Assembly (NCBI GenBank): GCA_002751075.1 | Contig: NAOQ01000121.1 | Location: forward strand, 74,330-113,011 | DNA: 38,682 nucleotides | Direction: 5' to 3' | Origin: Ichthyophonus hoferi | Lineage: Eukaryota > Opisthokonta > Ichthyosporea > Ichthyophonida > Ichthyophonidae | In this document: in pieces, positions 1 through 15,550 of the stretch | How positions within the stretch are numbered: the stretch's first letter is position 1 | Layout of the letters: each line of letters begins with the position of its first letter | Program-made: the position numbers and the translations under genes | The notes under the pieces: model-generated | Seen by the model: only the letters and a program-made list of their open reading frames with translations | What the model was told of the DNA's origin: nothing | The model's database searches: none

Positions 1-240
1 AGTATAGTATAGTATAGTATAGGTAGTAGTAGTATAGTATAGTATAGTATAGTATAGTATAGTATAGTATAGTATAGTATAGTATAGTATAGTATAGTAT
101 AGTATAGTATAGTATAGTATAGTATAGTATAGTATAGTATAGTATAGTATAGTCTAGGGTAGTATAGTATAGTGTAGTATAGCAATAGCAAAATATAGCA
201 TAGCATAGCATAGTATAGTACAGTATAATGTGGTTTTGTA
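1..240. repeat. (AGTAT)n pentanucleotide microsatellite
   Basis: A nearly uninterrupted AGTAT array fills about 1-175 and decays to AGCAT-like units by 240. It lies in the SETD1 intron that runs in from the left edge. No coding signal is seen between it and the acceptor at 390. Confidence 0.95.
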
Positions 241-390
241 TTGGATTGTACAGTATTGTATTGTATGTATAAATGGTGTAGTAGTAGGATAGTTTATAAA
301 ATAAGGTGATAACAAGATTGTATATATAATGACATGATAATGAACGATGTCTCCGTCATCCCTCTATCTCTATCCCCCTCTCTCCTCTAG

Positions 391-1945
391 GACCTCAACT
401 GTATCTACTAATGATAGTCAGCATTTTAACCATTTAAATAAACGTCACAAGAGACTACGCTTTGGCCGTTCAGCCATTCATGACGTAGGGTTATTTGCAA
501 TGGAACCAATAAGTGAGTAGATTGTGGTAGATTGACCATAGTATAGATGGTCTATAAAATCTTATGTTTTACTGTATTGCACTGCACGGCATTGCATTGT
601 ATTTCATATTATATTCTGCTGTGTTTTAGTGAGCTATATGTTATATTTTGTTAATGTTGTTTTATACTATGTGGTATTATTTTATTTTTTGTATTATTTT
701 TTATTGTATTGTATTGTATTGTATTGTATTCTTTTAACCATTTCACCTGATTCGGAATTAAATAGTGACCCGGCCCCTTTATAATAATACCAGGTATGAA
801 TGATATGGTTATAGAGTATGTTGGGGAAATTATTAGACAACACGTGGCTGACACCCGAGAGAAAATATATACCAGTAAAGGTATGTGATTGGTAACATGT
901 CACGGCTTTATATCCATGTACAGATAGATAGATAGATAAGTAGATAGAGAGAATGAGAGAGGTAGATAAATACATATTAGTACGCACTTGAATGGCCATG
1001 TAGTATATATTAGTATTTGTTTTATTATTATAGGTTATAGTATATTATTGTTCTATTGTTATATAATCAGTATACAGGTTAGCCAATACGTGTGACCTTC
1101 TGACATAATATAAGCTAGGAAGAAGTTAAACTAATGGTGCATGGGGGAGGAACTAGGTATTGGTAGCAGCTACATGTTCAGAATAGACCCAGATTATGTT
1201 ATTGATGCCACCCATAAGGGAAATGTGGCCCGGTTTATTAATCACTGTTGTGAGGTAGGTATATGTATGTATGTATGTATGTATGTGTGTATATATATAT
1301 GTATGTATTATGTATGTATGCATAATTGTCTATATATATATTATAAATTTTAATTATTTAACCCCCAAATCATCCGTAGCCCAACTGCATGGCTAAGATC
1401 ATCACAGTGAGTGGTTCCCAATGTATTGCCATCTATGCCAAGAAAAATATAGCGATAGGAGAAGAAATCACGTATGACTATAAGTTTCCACTTGAGGTAG
1501 GGTATGGCTATAGACTTTCCCTTACTAATGCCAATCATATTACGCCATTATAAATTTAAATTCTCTCTGCTATGATTACTATTTATAGTAGTAGGAGTGG
1601 TCTCTATCTTACCTTTTACTGGCACCAATCATATCAATCTATTATATTATATTCTCTCTCCTCCTCTATTCAGTTCTACGTAGTATGCCACCATATTTGA
1701 TTTGCTCTCATAGATAACAACTACTATAATACTAATACTAATAGGCACTATGCAATGCAATACTTTATATAATCTCTCTCTACCTTCCTAATCACTAATT
1801 ACACTGAACCAGCTATATTTATATAAGCTTGTAATCCCTAATTATATATGCAGCCAATTTAATGACTTTAATGACCCACTCTATATAGGACGATAAAATA
1901 CCTTGCTTCTGCGGTGCTGCTACTTGCCGAAAGTCACTCAATTAA
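391..1945 (+). CDS. SETD1: SET1/SETD1-type histone H3K4 methyltransferase, C-terminal exons (5' part outside window)
   Basis: Five exons fit in phase: 391-512, 794-880, 1157-1254, 1380-1496 and 1889-1945 (TAA). The first visible exon begins after a CTCTAG acceptor with one base of a split codon, so the gene starts left of the window. The product is the catalytic end of a COMPASS-type enzyme that methylates histone H3 Lys4 in the nucleus. Visible motifs in order: [20 protein letters not shown] at the SET domain entry, [21 protein letters not shown], the cofactor and active-site segment [23 protein letters not shown] with the catalytic-region tyrosine, and a post-[11 protein letters not shown] zinc motif before the terminal SLN. 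The order and the end at LN match animal SETD1 rather than MLL, although EPNC is MLL-like. The usual NHSC reads NHCC. All introns are GT-AG. The family call is secure. The orthologue (SETD1A/B split) cannot be resolved. Confidence 0.93.
690..732. repeat. (TTGTA)n microsatellite in SETD1 intron
   Basis: A short pentanucleotide array of TTGTA units lies in the intron between 512 and 794. It belongs to the same general class as the AGTAT and TATTG arrays at 1-240 and 4030-4170. Confidence 0.8.
925..960. repeat. GATA-type tetranucleotide repeat
   Basis: Consecutive GATA units grade into GAGA in the SETD1 intron between 880 and 1157. Confidence 0.75.
1259..1320. repeat. (GTAT)n / (TA)n microsatellite
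   Basis: GTAT repeats with an internal TA run start immediately after the splice donor at 1255, in the intron between SETD1 exons 3 and 4 of this window. Confidence 0.8.
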
Positions 1946-3248
1946 GATGGACGTGTATACAAGTCAAATGATAAATAGATAACTGATTACCAATATTATC
2001 TCTCGGCGTAGAGGGGTGAAGATTACAGTTAGTTCAAAGTTCAAATGTTTTACTCCAATAGATGTAAATTAACTTGGATATAGGTCGAAATGGTTCAAAA
2101 AACAAAAGATTGATTTAGGAGGATTAGAGGAAAGAGTTATTGTTTGTAGATGTAATTAGATATGTATGTATGTTATTCCATTACATTAGGTGTCTACTAA
2201 TCTAGGGTTGATAGACTGGGGGCTAGTATATTTCTTTAATAAATGTATTTTTTATTTTTTATATTTTTTTTAGGCTTCTTATGACATGACCCCACTTCAG
2301 CAGGGTTCTTTCTTCATTTTTATTAGTGTACTTAGCCCCAAGATCTTTCTAATGAATACCATGCAATATATGCCCCAATATATCTTTTATACGCTTTTGT
2401 AGTTTTCAACAACTGGGGCTACTTGTGTTTCTTTTTTTTCTTTTTTCTTTTTTTTTGATTTCTTGAGAGAAAGAACCGTAATAAACCTTTATTTCTTGAT
2501 AATAAATAGGGATTTATGTAGTAGGAAAATGTAGTAGGAAAGGTCAATGTACATTATGTAGGAAGCATTCGCATAGGGACGGTCCTGTCTGTGATGTATG
2601 TATGATACTATACTATATTCTATACAATGTTCGCAACACAGTGTACCTTTGCACGTATGGGACTTGTCAGTTTGTACATTATATAGTATATTCACCAGTC
2701 AGATTGTGACATTAAAATATATGCAACAAGATTATATTTGCTTGGAAGTGTTATGAGAAGCATAATTTTACCAGCCTAATATGTATATATTATACATTCA
2801 TATACATATATATATAATACAACATAATAATTTCATGTATACCTAGCACATGTATTATTTTTTGATTTACATTGGACTTGGTATATATTATTTTTAATCT
2901 TACATTATTGACACTATTGGCTTTACCCATATATGTGCTTTATAGGGATTATAATATGATTAGATATCATTTAACTTGCCCAGTTTATACATACTAACCA
3001 ATCATATACATATATTATATTTATCAATAGATCTATGTTATGTTTAATGGAATAGTTGGTTTAGCTGTGAAACCTTGTTCAAAATTTCAATCTAATCATG
3101 TTAATGAAAGTATTGCAATAAATACTGACTATTATACTATTACATACATACAATATCCTAGCATATGAAGTCTAATAAATAAACATAGATTGATATATAT
3201 ATATACATATATATATATACAATAGCACTACTATACGTGCGTGTCAAT
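1946..3248. other. Intergenic, SETD1 to membrane-protein gene
   Basis: AT-rich spacer. It should hold the SETD1 3' UTR. A candidate AATAAA lies near 2236, about 290 bases after the stop. A T-rich run lies near 2430-2460 and a TA dinucleotide array at 3194-3222, just ahead of the next gene. Open frames here (for example 2489-2695 minus) show no recognisable protein and no splice-site support. No other feature seen. Confidence 0.6.
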
Positions 3249-5603
3249 ATGAAGGTGTCCTGGTGGGTGCAGCCTCTTTCTCTTGTACTCCTGACCACGC
3301 CTTTAGGTACATTGGGAGAAACAGAAGGCGCACCAAGTAAGGTAATTGCAGGTCCAGCCACGACAATAGTAGTTGCAAATGATAACTTTAATAGAATAGA
3401 AACTACTACCACTGCAGTTGCGACAGAAACGATTGAGACTGTCGGGGAAATCATTACAACAACTATAGATACATATAATATCCTCACTACAAACAATAAC
3501 AACGATATTTCAGAACTACAAAATGCAATCGACAAGACTGAGAATATTATATCTCATACTAATACTCCCTCACAATTACTAAGTCAATTGATGACAGGGG
3601 ATGATAGACAGGGGGAAGGTAAGGAGGGTTATAACACAGAGGTAAAGGCAAAGTTAGCCACTGATACAAAACAATCGATAGGGATAATGTCAGGTAATCT
3701 TCTATTTTTGTGATTAGATATAGTATAGTTATATTTCTGTACACCTATCCTAACACGGGCATATATATGCACACAAATAAAGGCAATTATTTGTTGCATT
3801 AACATGCCCGCTATACGCTTTGTTTATTTGTACCTCATATACCTGTACATATTCATATGCACTCCTTACTTTTCAACATATCTTACTCATTTACTCTATT
3901 GGCCCATATAATCCCTTTTCCAACCTTTAATCACTCATAATCATAATATACCCATCACTCAACTCAACATCTTTCATGTTTTGTACTTATTAAGTTTACT
4001 TGATCCCCTTGTTCTATACTTATCTGTACTGTATATGGTACTGTATATAATTGTATTATATTGTGTAATATAGTGTTGTATTTGATTATAATATACTATA
4101 ATGGATTATATGGTATTGCATTGTATTATATTATATTAGATTGTACTATACTGTACTGTATTGTATTATATGTATTAACCGTATATTAATTGAAATGCAA
4201 CTTGTCCTACCTCCTCCTTCTACCCCTCTATTCATGTTTATGTGTCTTTATTTTACACCTATTTCTAACTATTCTCTTTATTATTCTATTTTATACTCTT
4301 TCTTTTAGTGTTATTCTTTATCTGGTTCTTCAGCCCAACGCTGTTATCTATCTCTCTCTGGTCACTACATGCTCTCCTCTCGTTTTTTCACATCTACCTA
4401 TAATAATCAACCTAGGTAGTATAAAACATGTAAAGTCAATTAAAGGGCAGGAGATGGAGGGAATCAATTAATGTATGTGAGGGGAAGACCTATGAAGAGT
4501 GACATAGTGTTTATGTAGGAAAGAAGGCGAAAAAAAGAACTGTATTTATTGTGTGTATATCTAGGTATGGGTATGGTGATAGCATGCAAGTGGAGAGAGT
4601 GTATAGGTAGTAGGGTGTTGTCAGGCTGTTAATGTTTACTTAATAATAATAAAATATTTCTCTCACCATGACAACCATATCTCGATTCTACAGAAATAAC
4701 CGAGACAAGAAGGATGTCAGCCAGTACCGTAATCGTTATTTTCATTACGATTGGGTCGCTTATTATATTTGCAGCGTATTGTGGCTACAGGAAAGTCAAG
4801 CACAAAATGTATAAGGTAGGCTAGGGTGTTCTGTACTGTGAATAAAAAGATAGCAAGATGATTGGAAGATAGGTGAGGTGAAAGGAAATGACTTGCCGCT
4901 ACTGAAAAGGATTGATGTGTAATTGGATAGAAATCATGTCCTACTAGGCATTAGAATGTTAATTGTCTTGCAGGCATACTAATTGGTCACATACTTTTAC
5001 TTACACAACTATATATTTGTTCTTATTGACTATTGGTTTAAACCTACACACTTACCCTCTTAATCACCTAGTATACCTCTCCCTTGCCTACCCCTCCCCT
5101 CTTCTCCCCCTTTGCCACATAGCCCACATACCTCTTTGTAAACATATATATCATCTATGCATTCTCATTGGATTCTTAAACTTTAACTTTACTAATCTAG
5201 TGGTTTTATTGGATGAGAGGTTAATTAATCTGAATTTTATCTCATGCTTTTCTCTTTACTCTCTTACTCCCTCTTTCTCTCCCTCCATCTCCCTCTATCT
5301 TTCAATCTACCTCTATATAAAAACATATACTAAAACACCTCTCTCTTGGTATATCCCAGAATGCAGGGCATGGTTTCCCAGGTCGCCAGCAAACCTCCCA
5401 CGATGATTTTTATAATGATAGGTTTGAACTAATGGAGATATCACAAACTTATAATCCTTTATTAGATGTAAGTCTAAGAGAATAAGACTATCTCTAGGCA
5501 GTATAGACAGACATACATACTATCGTACATACATACTATACTATACCGTTGTGTTACTAGTCTTTTTGTTTTACTTTATTCCCAGTCAGAGATTTCTAAA
5601 TAA
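3249..5603 (+). CDS. Unrecognised type I single-pass membrane protein with Thr-rich ectodomain
   Basis: Four exons in phase: 3249-3693, 4694-4815, 5360-5467 and 5586-5603 (TAA), giving about 230 residues. The first ATG in frame is at 3249. The product begins MKVSWWVQPLSLVLL, a clear signal peptide to about residue 22, probably cut near LGTLG/ETEG. Residues about 25-155 are Thr/Asn-rich with a TETIETVGEIITTT stretch and a helical DISELQNAIDKTENII segment. That would suit an O-glycosylated stalk. Exon 2 encodes a membrane span (STVIVIFITIGSLIIFAAY) followed by the basic stop-transfer GYRKVKHKMYK. Exons 3 and 4 give a cytoplasmic tail of about 40 residues ending TYNPLLDSEISK, in which YNPL fits the YxxPhi sorting motif. 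I recognise no family. All splice sites are strong, including GTAATC, GTAGGC and GTAAGT donors. It could be an adhesion or receptor-like protein, but nothing proves that. Confidence 0.75.
4030..4172. repeat. Degenerate TATTG/TATTATA pentamer-rich array in intron
   Basis: Repeated GTATTATATTGTA-like units lie in intron 1 of the membrane-protein gene (3694-4693). The rest of that intron holds a pyrimidine-rich stretch at about 4200-4420 and no other gene. Confidence 0.6.
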
Positions 5604-5774
5604 CGGCACTCATGTGTTTAACCAATCATAAATCATCCCTGGTAATAATAGCTAATGCTTATTGACCACGAGAGGAGTATAAATGTAATAGTAGTCATGG
5701 CCTTGGGTTTTTTCTCCTTATTTGGTACCCTTATTTGTAATTAGGCGGTTGTTACGTTTATGGTCATATTTTCA

Positions 5775-6600
5775 ATTTCAGCCCGTATAGTTATTATTTC
5801 ACCCATTATTGAATGGTAGCTGGAATTGAAACTGGAGAATTAAAAGAAGGCAAAAGAATTTCATTCAGTTTAACTGCCAAAAAATAAAAAGAGGATCCTG
5901 TTACAGACTAAACCATTTTATACGTTCTAAATATAGAATACTATATATATTACTTGGTATTTTGATAATTGATTGTTTAATTAATTAATTAAAAAACTGA
6001 AGTTCTTAGTAGCTTATTATCTAATGATTATTTGATTTGTGCTATAACTGTACTTCATCCATGCTATGTATGCAGTTATATTTGAATATATATATAGACT
6101 ACCTGATTATTTAATTACTAATTAAATAATTAAACAAAAGTTATTAATAGCTAATAGCCTAGTATTAAGTAATTAATTGATTGAGATTATAACTGTCACT
6201 CTGTATTCGGCACATAAAAACGAACTATCGTCATCAGATAATATTTGTTTGGACCCCCTACGTAGATATAGAGCCTTTTCTAGCAATGTGTTTACTATTG
6301 TATTCTCATCTAGATTATGCGATGGTGTGCCCATCAAATATACCTATATATGCAACTTAGGCAAAGTAACTATTGTTATAATTATCTAACTAATTAATGC
6401 TGAGGTCTGAAGTACTTTATATAAAAAAACCCTATATTTAGAAAGTATAAATAGGGTCTGTCAGAAATAGATCAGGTGTACCTGATTATGTGGCAATCTT
6501 GAACAAAGGCTGTACAGTTTTTATTCTAAACTCTTTGGTTGCAATTGTTATATACCACTCTGAACATGAGTGAGATAATTACTACACAGGCTGGAATCCA
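5775..6600. mobile_element. Non-autonomous DNA element with terminal inverted repeats, copy A
   Basis: The left end (5779 onward: CAGCCCGTATAGTTATTATT, then CACCCATTATTGAATGGTAGC) is matched in reverse complement by the right end (about 6560-6597: GTGAGATAATTACTACACAG, then GCTGG). Subterminal blocks also pair in inverted order: TTACAGACTAAACCATTTTA at 5905-5930 against the AAATAGGGTCTGTCAG block at 6448-6463. The body is AT-rich and has no transposase. Related ends occur at 14140-15550 and 9150-9575 with many differences, so the family is old. Superfamily not assigned. Exact ends and any target-site duplication need alignment. Confidence 0.6.
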
Positions 6601-8380
6601 CAATACATGCATTATCTTTAGACACGTTGATCTAGTACTTTTTAAAAAATTATTCACCAGACTATTAATACATGCATATATATATTGTACATTTATAATA
6701 ATGCATGAATGCTTGAAATTTATTTAGAACCTGTTTTATATAGACTAGATATCAATTTTGTGTATTTCTATTAGTTAATTCCTTTTACAATTCAAAATAT
6801 TGATTGTCTATTAATCAAGAATAGGTTCCCCATTGGTTATATTAACAAATATCTACAGAAATGAGATCTAAATTTTTGACAGCTTTTGTTGCGGCATGGT
6901 TTAGTCAATTGTTCCTGGAGATATTAAACTCTAATTAAATACTTATTTGTAAATAAAAATATATACTAAAAAATGATCTACGTTTATAGCATGTCGGAGT
7001 TTTACAACTAACTGCTACATGCGCTTTTGTGAGTCAAGATGTATGGTATTACTTAATTTGCATTTGATTATACTGGACTGACCAATATAAGACAATCCAT
7101 TGCATGATAATTACTCAATAATAGGTAGCTATGCCACAAGGTTACCAAATAATTATACTTACGTGATAGTTCTGATTTACCAGAAACAACTCTTCCCGTT
7201 ATAAAGATAGGAAGGAAGCAGTCTCTTTCATCACAAAATTATAATTGCATTTCTAAATAGATTTATATATTGAGTATCAACAATCAAACTTTTCTATGAA
7301 TCTGTTAAGTACAGAAGTCTGCACCTTCCGTTTTAAATAAAAACAATATGATCAATCATCTAGTGTCAAATAAGATTTCAATTATTGTATGGCCTGGACT
7401 TTGGATCGGGGATATTGCTGTTAATAAAGTATTTATGGCTGAAAATTCAACTATAATCTCCACCAATTCTTTCTGTATTGTCCATATTAATGTCTTTTGT
7501 ATTACTGCAAATTATTTTGGAACATATTAGCGCGATTAATTTTAATTAGTTGGTGATGACTGAAATTTTTTCCATTAAAAACAATTTCACCACCAGAATT
7601 CTGTTGACGCCTGCTCAATAAGCACAATTTATGGTGAATTACTCCAAAAAAAGCTACTTATATGGACCTAAATAATGGCATGTTCAGTCTTCGATGTCAC
7701 TTAGAAAAAAGAACTACGTATGATTGCTATAACTCTAATATATTAATGCGTCACAAATCTGTCTTTGAAGCCCACTCTCGTGTACTACGACAATTTTTTG
7801 TCGTCAGTTGTAGTGTACAGCCAAGGAAAGCAATGCCGATTTCAGCCTGGGTAAAAACTATGTCATCCGTGTTCTAGGTGGCAGCCGATTATTGCAAACA
7901 GAATTTAAGATGAAAAGTTGCTAAAATAGGAATATTTATTGAATTTGGATATTCCTTTATAAAGGTATATGCATTTTAGTATTATTAGTAATTACTATTA
8001 CCTATGTACTCTGGAAAAATAGTTGGTGTAATCTAAGCCTACTAATCACAGAGCACCTTAGATTGTTAATAAATACCAATTCAAGACAATCGGTTAAGAT
8101 GACACCAGTTAATGGCAGAGGTCTCACAGCTATACAGTAAGCCATCTCAGTACATGTCTTGGGTCTAGATAACTCATTGCTTATATCCTGCTTGAGACAA
8201 ACTCGGCAGCTTTTGCCAATGCCTCTGCAGTCTTGCAACTGTTAGGGAGAGTTAAAGCAGTCTATGTTTGTAGTGAAGCAACTGGGTACTCACAACAATG
8301 CTGTTTACAAATAATGAAACTATAGTCATTTCTATATATCCCATTACAACAGCTTCTTTATTAGATCTCTTAGGAGTCTG

Positions 8381-8937
8381 AATGGATCCAAGGGCATGCT
8401 ATTTACATTGAGCTGCTCTAGGCAAACTGTTTTGTGGCTTTCAGGGGCTTGACGAAAGTAATTTTATTACTATTCAATTTACTGCATTGAAAGGGACACT
8501 GGGCCATGTATTGCTAACCGTTTTGCAACATGATTAGAATTTGGATTAATACTAACACAGCTAGCATTCTTTTATACTAAGTGAAGTAGCCTAGTTAAAT
8601 ATTGTGTAGAATACAAGTAGCACTTAATTAACTATACTGAATTTATCATTGTAGTCTACCAAACTTGAACGTTAGCACAGTTAATCCACAATTTTTATCT
8701 ATACATCACGCAAGCATTAGCTAGGTTACTCTACATAGTATAGAAAAATGTTAGTTGTGCTACTATTAATTGCACTTATAATTACAGCAAAGAACAGTTA
8801 GTAATACATGGCCCAGTAGCCATCACAACATAGTAAACTTAATGCTAATTAAACAATTTTAGCCAAACCCCGAAAGCCACGAAGCTATTTACCTAGAACA
8901 GTCCAATTTAAATAACATGCCCTTGGATCTATCCAAT
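8381..8937. mobile_element. Palindromic foldback element, about 280-bp arms, copy 1
   Basis: The arms 8381-8659 and 8660-8937 are imperfect reverse complements over nearly their whole length. Anchor pairs: GGATCCAAGGGCATGC (8385-8400) with GCCCTTGGATCTATCC (8919-8934), GTGGCTTTCAGGGG with CCCCGAAAGCCAC, CTGGGCCATGTATTGCTAAC with GTTAGTAATACATGGCCCAG, and ACACAGCTAGCATTCTTTTA with AGAAAAATGTTAGTTGTGC. Divergence between the arms argues against an assembly fold-back error. No open frame of note is present. It resembles a foldback or MITE-type non-autonomous DNA element. A related copy lies at about 25858-26260. Confidence 0.75.
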
Positions 8938-9149
8938 ACACAGATATTTTACATTCCAGAATTCCTGCGCCAAGGTCATGCTTATTTCGATACTCGTTCT
9001 GGATTACTCAAATGTGAGCACCGCATCTCTGTTGAACAACCGAGACAGCAATAAGAGAATAATATTCTATTGAAAATTGAAACGTTGTTGACGTAAATTA
9101 TATTAGATGAGAAAAGGTATTGAGAATGACATTACAATCCTTACAAGGG

Positions 9150-9575
9150 GGTTCTTATCTATCATCTTCAATAGAAAGAGGTTTTTAATAAGCATTATAC
9201 TTAATAAAACTGGATAGCCTTTATCTTTATTCAATATCGCTACAGAATTAAATATTCTCAATTTGTCTCAGACAGAACCTTCTCATAATTTGTAAATATA
9301 GCCTTTCATATATAGACCACTTCAGAACCCAATATTAGTTAATTAGATACTTATAACTATAGTAACTTTGTCTATGTTATGTATGTAGCTATACTCGACA
9401 GGTAATATATATTCTGAGATGTGATTAATAGAAAAATACTTCATGAAATTGCCCAGCCCGTCCATAGTTTTTATCATCATAGAATTTCGGATTGAAAGGG
9501 AAAATAAACATGACCAGAAGAGAAGAGGTTTTATTGCATTATTAAATAGTCTAAGACAGTACACACACATCATTG
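9150..9575. mobile_element. Partial copy C of the 5775-6600 element family
   Basis: About 9260-9480 reads closely like the reverse complement of 6460-6250. Shared blocks include CAGACAGAACC, GTAAATATAG and ACTTCAGA, plus the TAACTATAGTAACTTTG segment, which is inverted at 6363-6381. Upstream, TTTATTCAATATCGCTACAG at 9219-9238 resembles the subterminal TTTATTCGGTGTAACTGCAG of copy B at 14231-14250. I could not find a convincing opposite end, so it is called partial. Confidence 0.5.
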
Positions 9576-10139
9576 GATCATAATAATAGTAAGCTTATAC
9601 TCATTTTTGTACCCTTCCAGTAATTATTGAGTATTGTTTTCGAATTAGTGTATGGTATACCATTAAAATCAACACAGTGAGGAATCTGACTATTTAATCA
9701 TATTAGTAAGATAGTGTCAAGCAAAACTACCACTGTAAATGTAAATAATCATACCAAGTTCTATTGGGTCATATCGACATGACCTAATTGTGACGCAAGT
9801 CTCGATAGAGATTAATATTAGTAACGTCAATATGACGTAGTTTTTTTATTAATTAATTGCTTATTTATTTAATTAATTACTTATCCGTAATTTTTTAAGA
9901 GCGTTTCTCATTAGTCTTACGTCATTATCTTATGAATTAAAACGCTAGCTATCTTCAAACCGTATTATACTATATTATATATATGTATATATATATAGAT
10001 ATAATATACATACTGTATTATATATGTCGCAGTAGGAAACTATAGCTTTCCCGCACTTTTTGTTGTTGTTGTTTTTAGTTAACATATATTTTTTAAGGTA
10101 ATATATTTTATGATTACTCTGTATTACTACCTTTACTAC

Positions 10140-14015
<3,876 letters not shown>

Positions 14016-14022
14016 GGGTTAA

Positions 14023-14028
14023 AATAAA
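14023..14028 (+). terminator. Candidate PSMA5 polyadenylation signal AATAAA
   Basis: A canonical AATAAA lies eight bases after the PSMA5 stop codon and would give a 3' UTR of only a few tens of bases. Repeats begin at about 14076, which agrees with a very short 3' UTR. Actual cleavage is not known. Confidence 0.55.
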
Positions 14029-14075
14029 ACTGCACTTGATCATTTCAGTACACTGTTGCCTTTCACCTGTGTAAT

Positions 14076-14165
14076 TACTATCCTATTGTGTTATAGCTAT
14101 TATCTTGCTGTATTGTACTTATTATCTTACTATGTTGTACGTATTATTTTGCCGTATTGTAGTTG
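14076..14165. repeat. 22-bp tandem repeat, about 4 copies
   Basis: Successive 22-base units of the form CTTATTATCTTACTATGTTGTA, diverged from each other, run from just after the PSMA5 3' end into the left end of element copy B. The last unit overlaps the terminal repeat of that element, so the array may have grown from the element end. Confidence 0.7.
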
Positions 14166-15550
14166 TTATCTCACCCATATTTGAATGGCAGCTAAAATGT
14201 CATGCAGAAAAGTAAATAAAGGCCAAAGATATTTATTCGGTGTAACTGCAGAAAAACAAGAGACAGACCCTGTCGCAGACAGTTCCCTCTTTTTACTTCC
14301 TCAATATATCTTATTATATATAGAGATTACTTGCATCTGGTTAGCAATTAATTAACTAATTCAAGGCTACTAATAGGCTGTTTTTAAGGAATTGCATAGT
14401 TTATGGTACAACGTTATGTATCCAAGTTTAGTAGACTATATCCTACGAGTTTATCAACAGTAAAAGACAATAGTACCAATAGAGCTGACTGGGTTAATAT
14501 AGCTATCCTTTAACTACCATTTGATAAATAAATGTGCAGGGACTGTAAGCCTTGGAAAGAGTAATCGAGTTACCAGGCGACAATTTTGGGTCATACTAAG
14601 TGAGCTAATATATGTTTATATTGCTATCATATGCTCACTTATTTATATGGGTAAATGGAGCTTCTGCTTGCAATTGTGGGTATGTATGTTGCGACTCGAC
14701 TTTTCCCTATCCATCTACTTACTGCAATAGTATATTTAATTGAAAGGTTAATTGTTTCACCTCCACCACACCAACAAAATACTATCTTGCGAGCCACCCG
14801 ACTGGGAAAATAAGAGCCAAATCTAGCGCGCGTAAGCTATTTATATACGAGCTTGTCCACGTTTATTAGACATTTTGATAGATAACACAATCCTGAGCCA
14901 AACAAAAGGCTCGTGAACATGGCGAACTTTAAAATATACCTTTTATGGATATGTACTATGTGCTATTACAGTACATCTGCCTGAGGATGACCAATTTACA
15001 ATTAGGTTTCAAATATGTAGCTGTAAAAAATTAGATTTAGTCTAGATCAGGACTATGAATCCTCTCAATCTAAGATTTATAGATAAATAACGCCCTGACC
15101 TGAGATATTTGATTATTTTGATCGATCGTACGGTTAGCCTAATATAGCTAGTTAGGGTTTATAATGTGTTGTGGGTGGAGGCTTAAGGAAGCAAGAATAT
15201 TAATGACGTTAAGGAATCGTGATTGGGATATGCCAGGGTGATCCCACGTGGTGACACTTGGCGTCATAGTATTTAACGTACCAATACATACAGGAAGGGG
15301 TGGATTTCAATAAATAAAATAAATATGTTGATTTAGGGTAGATAATGCAGATGCAGGGAGATACATGATTTACAACATACCACATTGGCAAAAATATTCA
15401 TATTCTAAATTAATGATTTTATTATCAGATTCTCAAGTAATCCATCCACATATAATACACTATATGTAGAAGTATAAAGTGGGTTCTGTGACAGGATTCA
15501 CAGCTGCCATCCATAATAGGTAAGATAATAACTACCTAAGCTGGCATCAG
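14140..15550. mobile_element. Non-autonomous DNA element with terminal inverted repeats, copy B
   Basis: The left end (14150-14193: GCCGTATTGTAGTTGTTATC, then TCACCCATATTTGAATGGCAGCT) is matched in reverse complement by the right end (15501-15544: AGCTGCCATCCATAATAGGT, then AAGATAATAACTACCTAAGCTGGC). The subterminal GACAGACCCTGTCGCAGAC at 14263-14281 pairs with GGTTCTGTGACAGGATTC at 15482-15499. The body of about 1.4 kb carries no recognisable transposase. Compared with copy A, the left arm has an extra segment of about 80 bases between the terminal and subterminal blocks that the right arm lacks. Confidence 0.6.

Noticed and set aside
1-240. Array at the left edge considered as CRISPR-like or telomeric
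   Set aside because: Simple pentanucleotide microsatellite without spacers. The unit is not a telomere repeat and the host is a eukaryote with spliced genes.
4963-5406. 147-codon plus-strand frame
   Set aside because: Runs through a pyrimidine-rich intron of the membrane-protein gene and overlaps its third exon in another frame.
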